Below are positions 16,770 through 25,956 of a DNA stretch of 64,000 nt, piece by piece. The notes below the pieces were generated by a model. It saw only the letters and a program-made list of their open reading frames with translations. It had not been told where the DNA came from and searched no databases. The stretch is taken from positions 17,686 to 81,685 of the forward strand of contig NZ_UNRG01000009.1 in assembly GCF_900537115.1 (NCBI RefSeq). The letters are read 5' to 3'. Both the position numbers and the translations under genes were made by a program. How positions within the stretch are numbered: the stretch's first letter is position 1; each line of letters begins with the position of its first letter. The DNA comes from Arthrobacter sp. Alg241-R88. GTDB lineage: Bacteria > Actinomycetota > Actinomycetes > Actinomycetales > Micrococcaceae.

Positions 16770-18302
16770 TCAACCGCCGGCGTTAAGCTTTCCGGCCAGC
16801 CGCTCGCGCATCTGGACGCTGGCCGAGTTCAGGCCGAGCAACTCCACCTCCCGGCCGTGGCGGCGGTACTTCTCGGTTACGGCGTCGAGCACGGCGATGG
16901 TGGAGGCGTCCCACAGGTGCGAGGCGTGCAGGTCCACCACCACCCGGCTGATCTCCGGCTCCGCGTCCAGGGCGTACTCGAACTGCATGTACAGATCATT
17001 GGACGAGGCAAAAAACAGCTCGCCATCCACCGTGTACGTGGCTACGTTTTCGCCGTTGATCTCGAGCACCGTCCGTTCAACGGTGACAAAGTGGGCCACC
17101 CGCCGCGCGAACATGGCCATGGCGGCCAGCACGCCGACGCCGACGCCAATGGCCAGGTTGTGCGTCGCCACCACCACACCCACCGTGATCAGCATGACGG
17201 CGGTTTCCGACTTGGGCATCCGCCGCAGCGTCCGGGGGGCGATGGAGTGCCATTCGAAGGTGATGGCCGAAACGAAGATCATTACCGCTACCAGGGCTGC
17301 CATGGGGATGAGGCCCACCACGTCACCCAGCACCACCACGAGGACCAGCAGGAAGACGCCGGCGAGGAAAGTGGATACGCGGCTGCGCGCTCCGGAGCCC
17401 TTGACGTTGATCATCGTCTGGCCGATCACAGCGCAGCCACCCATGCCGCCGAGGAACCCGGTGACGATGTTGGCAACTCCCTGCCCCCATGATTCCCGGG
17501 TCTTGTTGGAACGGGTGTCCGTGATGTCGTCCACCAGCTTGGCGGTCATCAGGGATTCGAGCAGTCCCACCAGCGCCATGGACAGCGAAAACGGCGCCAG
17601 GACCTGGAAGGTCTCCCAGGTCAACGGGACGTTCGGGAGGAAGAAGCCAGGCAGGCTTTCCGGCAGCTGGCCCTTGTCATTGACCGTTGGCACGTCGACG
17701 CCCGCGAGTACAGCGACCACTGTGAGCACCACGATGGCAACCAGGGGCGAGGGCACCGCCGTCGTAATCCTTGGCAGCCCCACCACGATGACCAGGCCGG
17801 CGGCGACGAGTGGGTAGACCAGCCAGGGGACGCCGATCAACTCCGGCAACTGGGCCATAAAGACCAGGATGGCCAGCGCGTTGACGAATCCCACCATGAC
17901 GGAGCGGGGGATGAAACGCATCAGCCGGGTGACACCGGCTACCGCGAGCAGGATCTGGAAGACGCCAGCCAGGATGACTGCCGCAATCAGGTGGTCCAGG
18001 CCGTGGCTGCGCATCAGCGGAGCAATCACCAGCGCCACGGCCCCGGTGGCGGCCGAGATCATCGCCGGCCGGCCGCCCACAAACGAGATGGTCACCGCCA
18101 TGGTGAAGGAGGCGAAGAGGCCGATCCGCGGGTCCACGCCCGCAATCACCGAGAACGCGATGGCCTCCGGAATGAGCGCCAGCGCCACCACCAACCCGGC
18201 CAGGGCTTCCGTCTTCAGCCGCCGCGGGGAGCGCAAGGTGGCGCGTACGGACTGCAGTTGCTGGGGCGAGGGCGCCCTGTTCTCTGCGGTGGAAACAGCC
18301 AT
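16770..18302 (-). CDS. SulP family inorganic anion transporter
   Basis: 510 residues: membrane domain of about ten to twelve helices (residues 30-395) and a C-terminal STAS domain from about 410 (VDLHASHLWDASTIAVLD). SulP proteins carry sulfate, bicarbonate or related anions; no carbonic anhydrase gene is adjacent to favour bicarbonate. The ATG at 18302 fits the family length. It converges with the diguanylate cyclase gene, with a 23-bp gap. Confidence 0.9.
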   Translation of the reverse strand: MAVSTAENRAPSPQQLQSVRATLRSPRRLKTEALAGLVVALALIPEAIAFSVIAGVDPRIGLFASFTMAVTISFVGGRPAMISAATGAVALVIAPLMRSHGLDHLIAAVILAGVFQILLAVAGVTRLMRFIPRSVMVGFVNALAILVFMAQLPELIGVPWLVYPLVAAGLVIVVGLPRITTAVPSPLVAIVVLTVVAVLAGVDVPTVNDKGQLPESLPGFFLPNVPLTWETFQVLAPFSLSMALVGLLESLMTAKLVDDITDTRSNKTRESWGQGVANIVTGFLGGMGGCAVIGQTMINVKGSGARSRVSTFLAGVFLLVLVVVLGDVVGLIPMAALVAVMIFVSAITFEWHSIAPRTLRRMPKSETAVMLITVGVVVATHNLAIGVGVGVLAAMAMFARRVAHFVTVERTVLEINGENVATYTVDGELFFASSNDLYMQFEYALDAEPEISRVVVDLHASHLWDASTIAVLDAVTEKYRRHGREVELLGLNSASVQMRERLAGKLNAGG

Positions 18303-18623
18303 GGTCCGGCTCCAATCGGGTATCGGAAACGCGGCAGCAGGGGAGGCGCGCGCCTTCGCAGTGAGTGGTGGTCAGGAAGGATGGCGCTGCCTTGCGCCGG
18401 AGTGGGAGAGTCGGCCGGGGCACCAGCGGTTTGCGGCGCCCGAACTCTCCAACTTTACGCCGAGCCGCGGGGGAGCCTGCACGTGGGCATGTTGTCAAAC
18501 TGTGGCTTCCTGCGGCCCGTCATCCGGAAGCAGCGGGAAGCTTGACTGGTAAAATGGCGGGGTTGCAGGGCGGCCTTTTCGCTGGTGCAACCAGCGCCGT
18601 AACGAAGTAGGGGACCAACAATC
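18303..18623. other. 321-bp intergenic region, divergent promoters expected
   Basis: No convincing ORF. Contains a hairpin GGTTGCA (18561-18567) / TGCAACC (18586-18592) with an 18-base loop, 31 bases before the MptB-like gene. The region must hold promoters for the SulP and MptB genes; none was assigned with confidence. Confidence 0.6.
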
Positions 18624-20246
18624 ATGACGGAAGGCGGTGCACACCTCGGGACGTCGGAAAGCCAGCCAGGCTTGCCGGCAACCGCCGTCACCGAGCCCGC
18701 CAGGCGCCGCGCCTACGTGGCCATCATTGAGGGGTTCCTCGGCGCCCTCATGATGTTCGTCGGTTCCATCGGCACCGGCTGGATCGCCAACGGCTCGCCC
18801 ATGATCCGCCAGCCTGTGGTCATCGCGCTCCGTACAGAAGGCTGGGGAGTGACGGTTTCCACCATCCTGCTGACGGCGGGCGCCATGGTGCTGATGCGTT
18901 CGTGGCTCCGGCTGGGGCAACGGCTGGGTGATTGGGGCAAATCGTCTCTTCGTTCCGTTGTTATCGCCATCTCTGCCTGGTCCCTGCCGCTGCTTTTCTG
19001 CGTGCCGGTTTTTTCCCGCGACGTCTACGCGTACACGGGCCAGGGCCGGCTGGTGATGGAGGGCCAAAACCCGTACGAGGTGGGCATTTCCACGCTCAAC
19101 AACTGGTTCTCGCTCGGGGCAGATCCTGCCTGGGCGGAGAACAGGACCCCGTACGGTCCGTACTTCCTGTGGCTGGCGCGCGCCGTCGTAGGGCTGACCG
19201 GAGCCCAGCCCGATGTTTCCGTGCTGCTCTTCCGCCTTCTCGCCGGCGCCGGCGTCCTCCTCTGCGTCATCTACGTGCCGAAGCTGGCGGAGCTGCACGG
19301 CATCAACGGTGCCCGGGCACTGTGGATCTCCGTGGCCAACCCCCTGTTCCTGATCAGCTTCATTGCCAGCGCACACAATGATGCACTCATGGTGGGGCTC
19401 GCCGTCGCCGGCGTCTACTTCGCGGCAACGCGCCGCTACCTGCTGGGCATCCTGCTGGTCACCGCCTCCATCGGCATCAAACCCATCACTGTGCTCCTGC
19501 TGCCGTTCATCGGGGTCATGTGGGCGGGCCCCTCTGCCTCGTGGCTGCGCAAGTTCCTGATCTGGGGCGCGACGGCGGGTATCAGCTTCGGCGTCCTGGC
19601 CCTCAGCGGCATCCCGTACAACCTGGGGCTGGGCTGGACCTGGGCCATCATGGATCCCACTCCCGGCTATACCGGTTACTCGCCGTCAGGCTTCCTGGGC
19701 CAGCAGGTGGAGTTCCTGGCCAATGTGCTGGGGCTGCCGGGCGGGACATTTGCCACCCTGCTGCGGACGGGCATGAAGTATGCGGCCATCGCGCTGGTCC
19801 TGCTGTTGATGTTCCGCGGGGACTACTCCCGGGCGGTGCGCCGGATGGCCCTGGCGTTCACCGCCGTGGTGATGCTGTCACCCATCATCCAGCCCTGGTA
19901 CATCCTGTGGTTCCTGCCGTTCCTGGCTGTTACCGGCATCCGGGACGACTGGCAGATCCGGTCGCTGTACGTGGGCGTCACCTTCTTTGTGGTGTTCGGG
20001 GCGCAGGACCAGCTCTCCGTGTGGTCCTTCGTTGAGCTGCCCATCGACGCCTCATCCCTGGCGTTCGTGACGGCCCTGGGGTTCACGTTCTACCTTTTAT
20101 TCCTCGATGTGCATACACGAAAACTGCTGATTGAAGCCAAGCCGCTGGACCTCGCAAGGCGGGGCTGGAACTGGATCAGCTCGAGGCGTGAGGTGCGCCG
20201 CCTCCGCGCCGAACAGCCCGATCGGCAGCAGCTCGGAAGCCGCTGA
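18624..20246 (+). CDS. mptB: MptB-like polyprenol-phosphomannose-dependent mannosyltransferase
   Basis: 540 residues, GT-C fold with about 12-13 membrane helices. The first loop carries an acidic SRDVYAYTGQGRL motif near residue 131, typical of MptA/MptB alpha-1,6-mannosyltransferases that extend lipomannan or lipoglycan chains outside the membrane using polyprenyl-phosphate mannose. NRTPYGPYF further supports the family. Two GT87-like genes follow on the opposite strand, so cell-envelope mannan synthesis is the common theme. It converges with the next gene with a 1-bp gap. Confidence 0.85.
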   Translation: MTEGGAHLGTSESQPGLPATAVTEPARRRAYVAIIEGFLGALMMFVGSIGTGWIANGSPMIRQPVVIALRTEGWGVTVSTILLTAGAMVLMRSWLRLGQRLGDWGKSSLRSVVIAISAWSLPLLFCVPVFSRDVYAYTGQGRLVMEGQNPYEVGISTLNNWFSLGADPAWAENRTPYGPYFLWLARAVVGLTGAQPDVSVLLFRLLAGAGVLLCVIYVPKLAELHGINGARALWISVANPLFLISFIASAHNDALMVGLAVAGVYFAATRRYLLGILLVTASIGIKPITVLLLPFIGVMWAGPSASWLRKFLIWGATAGISFGVLALSGIPYNLGLGWTWAIMDPTPGYTGYSPSGFLGQQVEFLANVLGLPGGTFATLLRTGMKYAAIALVLLLMFRGDYSRAVRRMALAFTAVVMLSPIIQPWYILWFLPFLAVTGIRDDWQIRSLYVGVTFFVVFGAQDQLSVWSFVELPIDASSLAFVTALGFTFYLLFLDVHTRKLLIEAKPLDLARRGWNWISSRREVRRLRAEQPDRQQLGSR

Positions 20247-20247
20247 G

Positions 20248-21531
20248 CTAGGCTCCGGCAGGCACTGCGGCAGCAGACTTCCGGCCCAGCTCGGCCGTCC
20301 GCTTCACCGACCACCAGAGCAGCACCACCAGAAGCACATTGCGGGTGGTGAGGATGGCCGCCATTACCGGGTGGGCATGAATGAGCGGTGTATAGAAGAG
20401 GGGATAGATCACGAAAGTGGTCATGGCGATCCCCATCAGCAGGGCAGCGGGGACCTTCCAGCGGTCCCAGTCGTGGGTGAGGCCGGCAATGATTACCGGT
20501 GCCAGCCAGATAATGAACTGCGGGGAACCCACCTTGTTGAACACGATGAACGCGGTGACCATCATGAGGGAACCCTCAAGGAACAGTTCCTCGCGTTCGG
20601 CACCGCGGTTCATCGCGCGGACCAGCAGGACAGCCGCTCCCACCGCCGCGAGGATGAGGAGCGGCTGCATCAGGAACGCCGCAGTGCTGGCGCCCGGGCC
20701 GTAAACCTCGGTGGAGTTGATGGCGGTGTTGTCCGCCATTTTTGAACCCGCAATGTTGAAGACGCTCAGCCACACCCACGGCGTGGAGAAGGTTGCTTCG
20801 AGCTGCATGCCGCGCTCGCCCTGGTTGGTGAGGAAGTCCATGATGTGCGGCAGCCCGCCGGACAGCCACGTTCCCAGGGCGACAACGGCCGTCACCACCA
20901 CCCCTGAGAGGACCACCTGGATCCGTTTCTGGCTGGCAATAACGATGGGCGCCAGCACCGCGGCCGGCCACACCTTGATCCAGGTGGCAATGCTCAGCAG
21001 GATGCCCGCCACCACCGGCCGCTGCGCCGCATACAGGAGGGCAATCAGCACGATGGGTGCGGTAATGCCCTCCACCCTCGCAAAGCTGAGGTAGCCCATA
21101 AAGACGGTGAAAAACAGCCACCACCATGCCGGGGCCACGCCGCTCACTTTCCGCGGACCGCGGGTCAGGAAGGCAAGCCCGACGGCATTGAGGGCCGTGA
21201 TGATCAGGAACCAGACCAGGAGGTACAGGCCTGGCCCGGCGATGTTCGCGAGGAAGATGGGGATCTGCGCCAGCACCGGGTACACCCACGGGCTGATCTT
21301 CCCATCGAGGTTCTCCGGGTTGTAGCCGTCCGTGGCCCACTGGCGGTACTGCTCGGTGTCGCTGAAGGTCTCGCCGTGCAGGAAGAAGGACGCCATCCAG
21401 CCCAGGAAGTAAAGATGGACGACGGCGAAACCCCACCACACGCTGGACGGGCGCGCGAACCAGTCCACTACTTTTGCGGGAACGAATTTCGTGCGGACGC
21501 TGACCAGCCGGTCGAAGAACTTCGTGGAAAT
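20248..21531 (-). CDS. GT87-like membrane mannosyltransferase, possible ATT start
   Basis: Polytopic GT-C protein (about 10 helices) with DTEQYRQWATDGY in the first extracellular loop, like polyprenyl-phosphate-dependent mannosyltransferases. The first standard start is a GTG at 21468 without a ribosome binding site. The frame stays open further and reads ISTKFF...VPAKVVDW, which aligns with ISTDAFF...IPAPVRDR in the neighbouring paralogue. An ATT at 21531, 7 bases after GGAG and 1 base after the upstream stop (TAAGATT), is therefore proposed (427 residues). Cotranscribed with the paralogue upstream. Confidence 0.8.
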   Translation of the reverse strand: MSTKFFDRLVSVRTKFVPAKVVDWFARPSSVWWGFAVVHLYFLGWMASFFLHGETFSDTEQYRQWATDGYNPENLDGKISPWVYPVLAQIPIFLANIAGPGLYLLVWFLIITALNAVGLAFLTRGPRKVSGVAPAWWWLFFTVFMGYLSFARVEGITAPIVLIALLYAAQRPVVAGILLSIATWIKVWPAAVLAPIVIASQKRIQVVLSGVVVTAVVALGTWLSGGLPHIMDFLTNQGERGMQLEATFSTPWVWLSVFNIAGSKMADNTAINSTEVYGPGASTAAFLMQPLLILAAVGAAVLLVRAMNRGAEREELFLEGSLMMVTAFIVFNKVGSPQFIIWLAPVIIAGLTHDWDRWKVPAALLMGIAMTTFVIYPLFYTPLIHAHPVMAAILTTRNVLLVVLLWWSVKRTAELGRKSAAAVPAGA

Positions 21532-21532
21532 C

Positions 21533-22915
21533 TTAGGACTCCTTCAGCGCGGGAGCGGCTGCAGGCGTCTTTTTGCCCAGCGAGTAGAGGCGCCGGACGC
21601 TCCAGAGGAACAGGACCACCAGGAGGACGTTGCGGATGGTCAGCACTAGGGCCATCCACGGGTTGTTGTGGCTGAGCGCGTCGTAGAACAGGGGGTAGAT
21701 GAAGTAGGTGGCCACGGCGATGACGATCAGCATGGCCGCCGGGACCCGCCATTCCCGCCAGCTGTGCGCCAGCCCGACGGCGACTGCCGGGGCGAGCCAC
21801 ACCATGAACTGCGGGGAGCCCACTTTGTTGAAGACCACGAACGCGGTGGCCAGAGTCAGGGCGCCGGCCAGGAGCAGTTCGGTGCGGTCTGCCCCGCCGC
21901 TGACTTTGCCGTTGTGCTGGTTGCCGTTATGCAGCGCCCAGAACGTCAGGCCGGCCACCAGCAGGGCGGCCAGGATCAGGAGGGGCTGCATCAGCACGGA
22001 CATCAGGGCGGTGCCGGGGCCGTCCACCTGCATGGAGTTGATATCCGTGTTCATGTACATGCGGGAATCGCCGATGTTCAGGACGGACAGCCAGAGCCAC
22101 GGCGTGGTGAAGGTGGCCTCGAGCTGCATGCCGCGGTCGCCCTGCTGGGTGAGGAAGTTCAGGAGCTTCGGAAGGCTGCCTGCCGCAGCAGCCAGCGCAA
22201 CCACAACCGCCGACGTCGCAATTCCGGCAAGCACCACCAGGATCCGGTTCTTGACGACGGCGAACAGGGCCAGCATGACAGCAGCCGGCCAGACCTTCAC
22301 CCAGGTGCCGACGGCCAGCAGGACGGAGGCGATGAACGGCCGGCCCACGCCGTAGGCGAGGGCCACCAGGACCAGCGGCGCCGTGAGGCCGTCCACGCGG
22401 GCGAAGCCGAGCCAGCCCATGAGGAAGGTGAAGACCAGCCACCACCAGCCGGCAGGGATGGCCTGGCGGTCCCGGCCCCGGTTGGTGAGTTTCAGCAGGG
22501 CCCAGCCGTTGAGCACTGTGGTCATCAGGACCCAAAGGAAAAAGAACGGCCCGGGACCGGCAACGCCTGCGATGGCCATGGGGATCAGCGCGAGGATGGG
22601 GTAAACCCAGGGGCTGGGACCGCCGGTGAGGTTGGCGTCGTCGAACCCGGCCATGGCCCAGTCACGGTAGATGAACGTGTCACTGAAGGCCTCGCCGCGG
22701 AGCGAGAGTGAAGCGGCGAAGACCAGGAAGACCAGGTGCACCACGATGAATCCGGCAAGCAGTCCCCGCCCGGTATTCAGCCGATCCCGAACCGGTGCCG
22801 GGATGAGGAGGTTGCGCATCCGGGTGAGATTGCCGAAGAAAGCGTCGGTGGAAATGGCGGAATCCTTGTCAGGTCGTTGCACAGCAAGGTCGTTGCGCAA
22901 TGGTGCACGGGTCAT
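21533..22915 (-). CDS. GT87-like membrane mannosyltransferase
   Basis: About 460 residues, paralogue of the gene downstream. Shared features include SDTFIYRDWAMAGF in the first loop, SPWVYPIL, KVWPAAV, GDRGMQLEATF and KVGSPQFMVWL. An ATG at 22915 with GGAGAAG upstream is preferred; an in-frame TTG at 22951 would add 12 residues. Likely transfers mannose from a polyprenyl-phosphate carrier outside the membrane. First gene of a two-gene leftward operon. Confidence 0.83.
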   Translation of the reverse strand: MTRAPLRNDLAVQRPDKDSAISTDAFFGNLTRMRNLLIPAPVRDRLNTGRGLLAGFIVVHLVFLVFAASLSLRGEAFSDTFIYRDWAMAGFDDANLTGGPSPWVYPILALIPMAIAGVAGPGPFFFLWVLMTTVLNGWALLKLTNRGRDRQAIPAGWWWLVFTFLMGWLGFARVDGLTAPLVLVALAYGVGRPFIASVLLAVGTWVKVWPAAVMLALFAVVKNRILVVLAGIATSAVVVALAAAAGSLPKLLNFLTQQGDRGMQLEATFTTPWLWLSVLNIGDSRMYMNTDINSMQVDGPGTALMSVLMQPLLILAALLVAGLTFWALHNGNQHNGKVSGGADRTELLLAGALTLATAFVVFNKVGSPQFMVWLAPAVAVGLAHSWREWRVPAAMLIVIAVATYFIYPLFYDALSHNNPWMALVLTIRNVLLVVLFLWSVRRLYSLGKKTPAAAPALKES

Positions 22916-23188
22916 GCCGGGAGGCTTCTCCGGGGCATTGGAGGCGTTCAAAAACAGCTTCCACTCCCCATCAACTCTAAGTGACCATGCCTAGGGGCCC
23001 GTAATTGTTGTGCTTGCTCGATGAAGTGCGTGCCGCTGACCTGCGGTTCTAAATTAGTTGATTTTTCAAGTTGCTGGCGGGGCGATGCTAGGGCATCATA
23101 AACGGGGCACACCAAGTGCCTCACGGCGTCAGCAGTTCGGGGGAGCGGAAGACGCCTGCGCAACCCCAACCATTAAGGCCTACCCCAC

Positions 23189-23401
23189 ATGACCGCTCAC
23201 AACTTCCCACTGACCCTGACCATCGCCGACCGCGAGAGCATGGACAGCCAGCTCGACGCCGCCGTCACGGCCGCCAAGGCCCACGCGCTCGCTGAAAAGC
23301 GCCACGGCATCCTGGTGACACGGCACGGCGTGGACAAGTTCACGGTCGCCCTCAGCGAGGCCGTCCCCTTTGGCCTCACCCGCGAGCACCAGGCCTGGTA
23401 G
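23189..23401 (+). CDS. Small protein, paralogue of the 52.6-kb gene product
   Basis: 70 residues, soluble, no signal. The C-terminal half GILVTRHGVDKFTVALS..VPFG matches the small protein at 52639-52890 (GILVTRRGPGSFTVELS..VPYG). The N-terminal half forms a plausible helix (residues 17-37). Function unknown; size and composition suggest a small regulatory or stress protein, which is speculation. No strong ribosome binding site before the ATG. Confidence 0.65.
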   Translation: MTAHNFPLTLTIADRESMDSQLDAAVTAAKAHALAEKRHGILVTRHGVDKFTVALSEAVPFGLTREHQAW

Positions 23402-23431
23402 CCCGGCCGCGCCTGTTTCCCTGACGGCGCT

Positions 23432-23689
23432 TTACCCTCCGGCGTTGCCGGAGTCGTCTCCGGAGAGCCGTCCGCTGCGCCCCTGGAGCCGGTCGATGTG
23501 CTTGGATGCCTCGGCCTTGCTGAGGTCCGCCGGAAGTTCTTCGCCTGCTTCACGGGCCAGCGTATCCAGGTAGCTTCGCTGTGCCGCCGTCATTGGCTCG
23601 TCGCCGGTCACCCAGTCTTCCGGGTCCCGGTTCAGGCCTGCATCCGGTTCAGGGGTGGGGCTGCCGATGGTTTCCTTGTTATCACTCAT
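23432..23689 (-). CDS. DUF3072 family protein
   Basis: 85 residues, acidic and disordered at the N-terminus, with the core EPMTAAQRSYLDTLAREAGEELPADLSKAEAS. This matches DUF3072, a small actinobacterial family of unknown function whose middle segment looks like a helical SAP/Rho-N-like motif. Convergent with the preceding small gene. Confidence 0.8.
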   Translation of the reverse strand: MSDNKETIGSPTPEPDAGLNRDPEDWVTGDEPMTAAQRSYLDTLAREAGEELPADLSKAEASKHIDRLQGRSGRLSGDDSGNAGG

Positions 23690-23740
23690 GCCTGAAATTC
23701 TAGGCGCCGGGTACCCCCACGCCCCGGCAGGCTCCGAAGG

Positions 23741-24220
23741 TTATCTGTACCACCCGACGGAACGGTCGTAACTGGACACAAGCGCACCCGTTCCGGGTAC
23801 GCCGTCCCCGCCGGCAGGGAAATAGATGGCCCCGAACTCGGCGCCCTGGGCTTCGATCCGTGCCCGCGCCCAACTCTTGGCCTCCTCGATGTCCTTGTGC
23901 GGGATGCTTTCCCGTGTGCTGTGGCCTGCGCCGAGATGGATGTCCAGTTGATACTCCCCCTCCTGAGAGGCACTGGCATGGTGGGCGCGGTCTTGTTCAT
24001 CGCGCCTGCTGACCATCACTTCAGCTGCGGCATGGAGAATCGACGACTCCCTGGCGTCGCTGCCATGCTGCCGCTGTTCGATCCGGAGGCCTGAGACCAC
24101 ATTCTCCACGGTGTCCTCATCGCGGACTACGTAGACAGCTTCGTCGACGTCAGATTCTGACCCCCCGATGCTTTTCAGGTTCTGCATAAATTGCTCGGAG
24201 CTGGACTGTGTGGAGTTCAT
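23741..24220 (-). CDS. Hypothetical protein
   Basis: 159 residues. The ATG at 24220 was chosen because AGGGAGGGTGC directly precedes it. No membrane segment or signal. It is acidic in the first 60 residues (GGSESDVDEAVYVVRDEDT) and ends in EFGAIYFPAGG...YDRSVGWYR. No family recognised. Confidence 0.6.
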   Translation of the reverse strand: MNSTQSSSEQFMQNLKSIGGSESDVDEAVYVVRDEDTVENVVSGLRIEQRQHGSDARESSILHAAAEVMVSRRDEQDRAHHASASQEGEYQLDIHLGAGHSTRESIPHKDIEEAKSWARARIEAQGAEFGAIYFPAGGDGVPGTGALVSSYDRSVGWYR

Positions 24221-24382
24221 GCACCCTCCCTGAGGGCTATTCGCGGCGAGTGCCGACCCCACCCACACTAGACCTATATGGGTGCCTCAAACCGGTACTC
24301 CTGGGGATGCTTTGGACGGCGGCAACGGCAGGCGGAAAAGAGGCTGAATCACTCCTTCCATTTCCACTGTATCCCCCGGCGT

Positions 24383-24418
24383 GGGGCTTGCGGCAAGGCC
24401 CGGGCGGGGCCGCATAAT
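24383..24418 (+). promoter_or_regulatory. Rifamycin-associated element (RAE)-like promoter
   Basis: GGGGCTTGCGGCAAGGCCC (24383-24401) is a 9-1-9 palindrome with one mismatch and resembles the RAE described upstream of rifamycin-inactivating genes in actinomycetes. It contains TTGCGG (24388-24393) as a possible -35, and CATAAT (24413-24418) is a possible -10 19 bp later. It sits 38 bases before the monooxygenase start. The match to RAE is from memory of the published motif. Confidence 0.7.
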
Positions 24419-24455
24419 CGCAGGTGCCACAACCTCGAGAGCGGGAGCACAAGCG

Positions 24456-25952
24456 ATGCGTAATCATGCAGTGGTGATTGTCGGGGGAGGCCCCACCGGG
24501 TTGATGCTGGCCGGTGAGCTGGCACTGGCGGGAGTTGACGCGGCCATTGTGGAACGGCGTGCCACCCAGGACCTCCCAGGTGCCCGTGCCGGTGGCCTTC
24601 ACGCCCGGACCATCGAAGTCCTGGACCAGCGCGGCATCGCCGGCCGGTTCCTCGCTGAGGGCCAGGTGGCCCAGGTGGCCGGATTTGCGATGACCCGCCT
24701 GGACATCAGCGACTTTCCCACCCGCCATCCCTACGGTCTGGGGCTGTGGCAGAACCACATCGAACGCATCCTGGCGGGCTGGGTAGCCGAGCTGGCCGTG
24801 ACGTTCTACCGCGGCCAAGAGGTGACAGGCCTCGCGCAGGACGCTGCCGGCGTCGACCTTTACCTCGAGGACGGCAGGACACTGCGGGGAGACTACGTAG
24901 TGGGGTGCGACGGCGGCAGGAGCCTGGCGCGCAAGGCGGCGGGCATCGGGTTCCCCGGCTGGGATCCCACCACCAGCGCGCTCATCGCGGAGGTGGAGAT
25001 GACCGGCGTTCCTGAATTTGGTGTGCACCAGAATCCTTTCGGTATTCATTCCTTTGGCCGGCGGGAGTACGAAATCGTGGACGGCAAGGTTGTCTATGCG
25101 GACAGCGGGCCGGTGGGGGTGATGGTGACCGAGGAACACGTGGGGCCGTCCTCCGAGCCGACCCTGGAGGACCTCAAGGCGGCGCTGATTGCCGTCTGCG
25201 GCACCGATTACGGGGCCCACAGCCCCACCTGGATTTCCCGCTTCACGGACATGACACGGCAGGCTGCGGCGTACCGCGCGGGCCGGATCCTGCTGGCTGG
25301 TGATGCCGCGCACGTCCATGCCCCGGACGGCGGGCAGGGCTTGAACATCGGAGTGCAGGACGCGGTGAACCTGGGCTGGAAGCTGGGGCAGGTGGTCAAA
25401 GGGGCCGCCCCGGAAACCCTCCTGGACACCTACCAGGCGGAGCGCCACCCTGTGGCTGCGCGGGTGCTGCGCAACACGATGGCGCAGAGCGCCCTCCGGC
25501 GCCCGGATCCAAGGATCAAGGCAGCCGGCGAGGTGGTGTCCGAGTTGCTCGGCATGGAGGAGCCGCGCAGGCGGTTCGCCGGGATGCAGTCTGGCCTGGA
25601 CGTCCATTACGACCTTGGCGAGGGCCACCCGCTGCTCGGACGCCGGATGCCCGACGTCGACCTCTCCACTGCGGATGGCGCGCTGACCGCCTATGCTCTG
25701 CTGCACGACGCCCGGCCGCTGCTGTTGAACCTTGGTGCTCCGGGCGTCTTCGACAACGTGCAGCGGCCCGGAAGCCTGAAAGTGGTTGATGCCCAGTACA
25801 ACGGCTCTTGGGAACTGCCGGTCCTCGGCGAGGTTCCTGCTCCCGCCGCTGTCCTGGTCCGGCCGGACGGCTACGTCGCGTGGGTGGGCGAGGGAACGGA
25901 CGCAGGGCTTGCGAAAGCTCTGGCCACCTGGTGCGGATCCGCCCTAGGTTAG
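24456..25952 (+). CDS. rox: Rifampicin monooxygenase-like FAD enzyme
   Basis: 498 residues, class A flavoprotein monooxygenase. FAD fold: GGGPTGLMLAGEL near residue 10. DG motif: GCDGGRSLARK. Second FAD motif: LLAGDAAHVHAPDGGQGLNIGVQDAVNLGWKL. Long stretches (RAGGLHARTIEVLDQRG, LDTYQAERHPVAA, RPDGYVAWVGE) closely resemble Nocardia-type Rox, which hydroxylates and opens the naphthalenone of rifamycins. Start at the ATG after GGGAGCACAAGCG. The upstream RAE-like palindrome supports rifamycin inducibility. Followed 4 bp later by an SDR gene. Without a biochemical test another aromatic substrate remains possible. Confidence 0.8.
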   Translation: MRNHAVVIVGGGPTGLMLAGELALAGVDAAIVERRATQDLPGARAGGLHARTIEVLDQRGIAGRFLAEGQVAQVAGFAMTRLDISDFPTRHPYGLGLWQNHIERILAGWVAELAVTFYRGQEVTGLAQDAAGVDLYLEDGRTLRGDYVVGCDGGRSLARKAAGIGFPGWDPTTSALIAEVEMTGVPEFGVHQNPFGIHSFGRREYEIVDGKVVYADSGPVGVMVTEEHVGPSSEPTLEDLKAALIAVCGTDYGAHSPTWISRFTDMTRQAAAYRAGRILLAGDAAHVHAPDGGQGLNIGVQDAVNLGWKLGQVVKGAAPETLLDTYQAERHPVAARVLRNTMAQSALRRPDPRIKAAGEVVSELLGMEEPRRRFAGMQSGLDVHYDLGEGHPLLGRRMPDVDLSTADGALTAYALLHDARPLLLNLGAPGVFDNVQRPGSLKVVDAQYNGSWELPVLGEVPAPAAVLVRPDGYVAWVGEGTDAGLAKALATWCGSALG

Positions 25953-25956
25953 GGGC

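Noticed and set aside
15493..17492. Overlapping 312- and 594-codon frames around the diguanylate cyclase and SulP genes
   Set aside because: Shadows of the GGDEF and SulP frames, Gly/Arg/His rich and lacking any domain.
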